Assembly (NCBI GenBank): GCA_003598025.1
Contig: QZKH01000006.1
Coordinates: forward strand, 1-44,034
Source of the DNA: Candidatus Omnitrophota bacterium
GTDB taxonomy: Bacteria; Omnitrophota; Gorgyraeia; Gygaellales; Profunditerraquicolaceae
Reading direction: 5' to 3'
Length of the DNA: 44,034 nucleotides
This document shows, one piece after another, positions 41,478 through 44,034 of the stretch. A program made the translations under genes and the position numbers. The first letter of the stretch is position 1. Every line of letters begins with the position of its first letter. The notes beneath the pieces are model-generated. The model did no database searches, had not been told where the DNA came from, and worked only from the letters and a program-made list of their open reading frames with translations.

Positions 41478-44034
41478 TGAGTTTTGCGCATTTACCAAAA
41501 GAGCAAGGTTTATATGACCCGAGGTTTGAACACGATGCCTGCGGAGTGGGGTTTGTATGTAATGTAAAAGGCGAGAAATCAAATGAGATAATATCCCAAG
41601 GGCTTGAAGTTTTAAGGCGTTTGTCTCACCGTGGGGCGACTGGCGCTGACCCTGATACAGGAGATGGCGCTGGTTTATTGATACAGCTGCCAACGGAATT
41701 CCTGCTTGAGGAGGCGAAAGCAAGCCGGATAAAAATAAACAATAGGCAATTCTTTGGCATCGGGATGATTTTTTTGCCGACCGAGAAAAACGACTATAAT
41801 TATTGTAAAAAGGTCCTAGAAAATGAAGCAAAGAGACAGAAGCTGGTTGTTCTAGGATGGAGGAGAGTGCCGGTTGATAATTCTTGCATAGGCAAAACCG
41901 CCAGGCAAACACAGCCGGTGATAGAACAGGTTTTTATAGGCGCTCCAGAGGGGATAACTAAAGATGAGGATATCGTATTTGAGAGGAAATTATATATAAC
42001 TAGAAAACTCACCGAGAATGCGATACGCGGTTCCGGTATCAAGCAAAAGACCTTTTTTTATATAACAAATCTTTCCTGCCGTACATTGTCATATAAGGGA
42101 TTGTTGACCCCGGGTCAGATGGACAAGTTCTTCGTAGACCTCAAAAGCAAGAAGCTTAAAAGCTCTTTATGCCTTGTCCATTCCAGGTACAGCACTAACA
42201 CCTTTCCTACATGGGACCTTTCCCAGCCTTTCAGGTTCCTTGCGCATAACGGTGAAATAAATACACTGCGCGGCAATATAAACTGGATGCGCGCCAGGGA
42301 AGGCTTGCTTAAAAGCAGTGAATTCAAAAGCCTGCTTAAGAAGATGCTACCTGTTATCGTGCCTGATGTCAGCGATTCCGCTACTATTGATAATGTTTTT
42401 GAGCTTTTGGTTTTGTCCGGCAGGTCTATGCCGCATGCCATGCTTATGCTTATTCCATCAGCTTGGGAGCACGATAAGCTTATGGATGCAAAATACAGGG
42501 ATTTTTATAAATTCCATGCCTGTTTTATGGAGCCATGGGACGGCCCGGCGGCTATTGCTTTTACTGATGGCACCAGAATTGGTGCCGTACTTGACAGGAA
42601 CGGCCTGCGGCCGGCAAGATATATAGTCACAAAAAATGATTTTGTTGTTATGGCCTCAGAGGTAGGCGTGCTTGATATAAAGCCAAAAGAGGTACTCTCT
42701 TCGGGAAGGCTTGAGCCCGGCAAGATGCTGTTTATAGACACAGTAGCCGGAAAAATTATTGAAGACAGACAGATAAAAAAAGAGATATCCGAAAGCAAGC
42801 CTTATGGAAAGTGGCTAAAGGATAATATCGTCGAGTTAAATAAGATAAAGCCGTCGTTAAAGAAAGAGGAAATAGACCAGGAGAGTGTTTTAGAGCTGAT
42901 GAAGGCCTTTTCTTTCTCCAGGGAAGATTTGAATATAATAGTAAAGCCAATGGCTGAGACTGCCCAGGAGCCGGTAGGCTCTATGGGTAATGATACACCG
43001 CATGCTGTTCTTTCTAATAATGCTCAGCTGCTCTATGATTATTTCAAGCAATTATTTGCCCAGGTTACAAATCCGGCCATTGATCCAATCCGTGAAGAGC
43101 TTGTAATGAGCTTGCAGAGTTTTGTAGGTCCTGAGAAGAATCTACTGGAAGAAAGCCCCAGGCATTGTCATAAATTAAAAGTAGAACAGCCGATATTAAG
43201 GGATGAGGAATTAGCCAAGATAAAAAACATAAGAGAAAAAGGGTTTAAGACAAAAGTCATTTCTATCCTATTTGATGTAGATGATAAGAACTCTTTTAGA
43301 AGTATCCTGGAGAAGATATGCGCAGAGGCAGCAGCTGCTATAAAAGATGGCTATACTTTTTTAATACTGAGTGACAGAGGCGTTGACAGGCAGCATGCTG
43401 CATTGCCTGCCCTGTTAGCTGTAGGGGCAGTCCACCATCATTTAGTAAGAAAAGCTTTACGTACACAGATAGGTATAATCATACAAACCGCAGAGGCAAG
43501 AGAAGTGCACCATTTTGCCCTGTTGTTAGGGTATGGAGCCGATTGCATTAATCCTTATTTATGTTATAAGGCGATAGAAGGCATGATATTGGCAAAGGAG
43601 ATTAACCTTGATACCGAGAAAGCCATATCTAATTACATTAAAGCAGTAGATAAAGGAATATTAAAGGTCCTTTCAAAGATGGGTATTTCGACGCTGCAAA
43701 GCTATCGCGGTGCCCAGATTTTCGAAGCATTGGGTATAGGCCGCCAGGTTATTGATAAATGCTTTCCGGGCACAGTATCCAGGATAGGGGGCGCGGATTT
43801 TAATACGATAGAAAAAGAAGTTATTACAAGACATGCTCAGGCATACCGTAGCCCGCAAATAAATGCACCATATTTATCTAATCCGGGTAAATATCAATGG
43901 AGAAAAGGCGGTGAATTCCATCTTTGGAATCCGGATTCAATCGCTGCCTTACAGGATGCAGTAAGGACAAATAACGTCAACAAATACCGGGAGTTTACGG
44001 AGTTGATTAACAATCAATCGGCTAATCCATGTAC
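41477..44034 (+). CDS. gltB: glutamate synthase large subunit GltB, 5' part (runs off window)
   Basis: 852 complete codons with no stop before the window ends; the full protein is about 1500 residues. The N-terminal class II amidotransferase begins after a 21-residue propeptide, with catalytic Cys22 in HDACGVGFVCNVKG, followed by RRLSHRGATGADPDTGDGAG, HSRYSTNTFPTW and FRFLAHNGEINTLRGN. The central domain is present up to INNQSANPC. It converts glutamine and 2-oxoglutarate to glutamate, closing the GS-GOGAT cycle with the two glutamine synthetases here. The start overlaps the preceding regulator stop by one base. The FMN/Fe-S part and any gltD lie beyond the window. Confidence 0.95.
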   Translation, partial: MSFAHLPKEQGLYDPRFEHDACGVGFVCNVKGEKSNEIISQGLEVLRRLSHRGATGADPDTGDGAGLLIQLPTEFLLEEAKASRIKINNRQFFGIGMIFLPTEKNDYNYCKKVLENEAKRQKLVVLGWRRVPVDNSCIGKTARQTQPVIEQVFIGAPEGITKDEDIVFERKLYITRKLTENAIRGSGIKQKTFFYITNLSCRTLSYKGLLTPGQMDKFFVDLKSKKLKSSLCLVHSRYSTNTFPTWDLSQPFRFLAHNGEINTLRGNINWMRAREGLLKSSEFKSLLKKMLPVIVPDVSDSATIDNVFELLVLSGRSMPHAMLMLIPSAWEHDKLMDAKYRDFYKFHACFMEPWDGPAAIAFTDGTRIGAVLDRNGLRPARYIVTKNDFVVMASEVGVLDIKPKEVLSSGRLEPGKMLFIDTVAGKIIEDRQIKKEISESKPYGKWLKDNIVELNKIKPSLKKEEIDQESVLELMKAFSFSREDLNIIVKPMAETAQEPVGSMGNDTPHAVLSNNAQLLYDYFKQLFAQVTNPAIDPIREELVMSLQSFVGPEKNLLEESPRHCHKLKVEQPILRDEELAKIKNIREKGFKTKVISILFDVDDKNSFRSILEKICAEAAAAIKDGYTFLILSDRGVDRQHAALPALLAVGAVHHHLVRKALRTQIGIIIQTAEAREVHHFALLLGYGADCINPYLCYKAIEGMILAKEINLDTEKAISNYIKAVDKGILKVLSKMGISTLQSYRGAQIFEALGIGRQVIDKCFPGTVSRIGGADFNTIEKEVITRHAQAYRSPQINAPYLSNPGKYQWRKGGEFHLWNPDSIAALQDAVRTNNVNKYREFTELINNQSANPC

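Overview
The window carries about 34 protein genes, all on the plus strand, in an AT-leaning genome with tight operons and overlapping start/stop codons. Predicted outer-membrane beta-barrels, lipoproteins and secreted glycosidases point to a diderm bacterium. A B12-dependent ribonucleotide reductase, archaeal-style Lrp and aminotransferase genes, and word-like intergenic repeats resemble uncultured candidate-phylum genomes such as Omnitrophota. That placement is inference; no rRNA or other marker here proves it.

Layout. 150-854: a double PilZ (c-di-GMP) protein. 1007-10770: a glycan-use cluster with a sugar ABC importer lacking its own ATPase, two paralogous TIM-barrel glycosidases, a duplicated carbohydrate-binding protein and a TPR protein. 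11013-14538: a ROK repressor, a coiled-coil membrane protein and a LacI-type regulator. 14671-16965: nrdJ, behind a consensus promoter and two NrdR boxes spaced 31 bp. 17074-19606: mnmG and a short QueG-like iron-sulfur protein. 19599-29125: a phosphate block (Na/Pi symporter with PhoU tail, phoB, a phoR without membrane segments, then a Pho-box-led operon: barrel, pstS, pstC, pstA, two pstB genes, arsC, phoU). 29398-31841: nadE, an Lrp-type regulator and an aminotransferase. 31896-44034: a nitrogen block (glnA1, a GAF-ANTAR antiterminator, glutamine-dependent nadE, a small sigma factor, barrel-amtB-glnK, glnA2, an orphan NtrC-like DNA-binding domain, and gltB running off the end).

The two most notable systems are these. 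(1) The two PstB ATPases have complementary defects: PstB1 lost the Q-loop Gln and switch His but keeps LSGGQ, while PstB2 keeps those residues and lost the signature. This predicts an obligate heterodimer with one working and one degenerate ATP site, an arrangement known from asymmetric ABC exporters. (2) A GAF-ANTAR protein is encoded beside three leaders (upstream of nadE2, the amt operon and glnA2) that contain paired hexaloop hairpins of the A1/G4 ANTAR-target type. Each second hairpin overlaps an intrinsic terminator, which makes a local termination/antitermination circuit for nitrogen genes.

A further theme is short tandem words (7-mers and 8-mers) in intergenic elements. They have run into coding starts, supplying a signal peptide to the glycosidase at 4079 and the start codon of mnmG, and they form an inverted pair around 29.1-34.2 kb.
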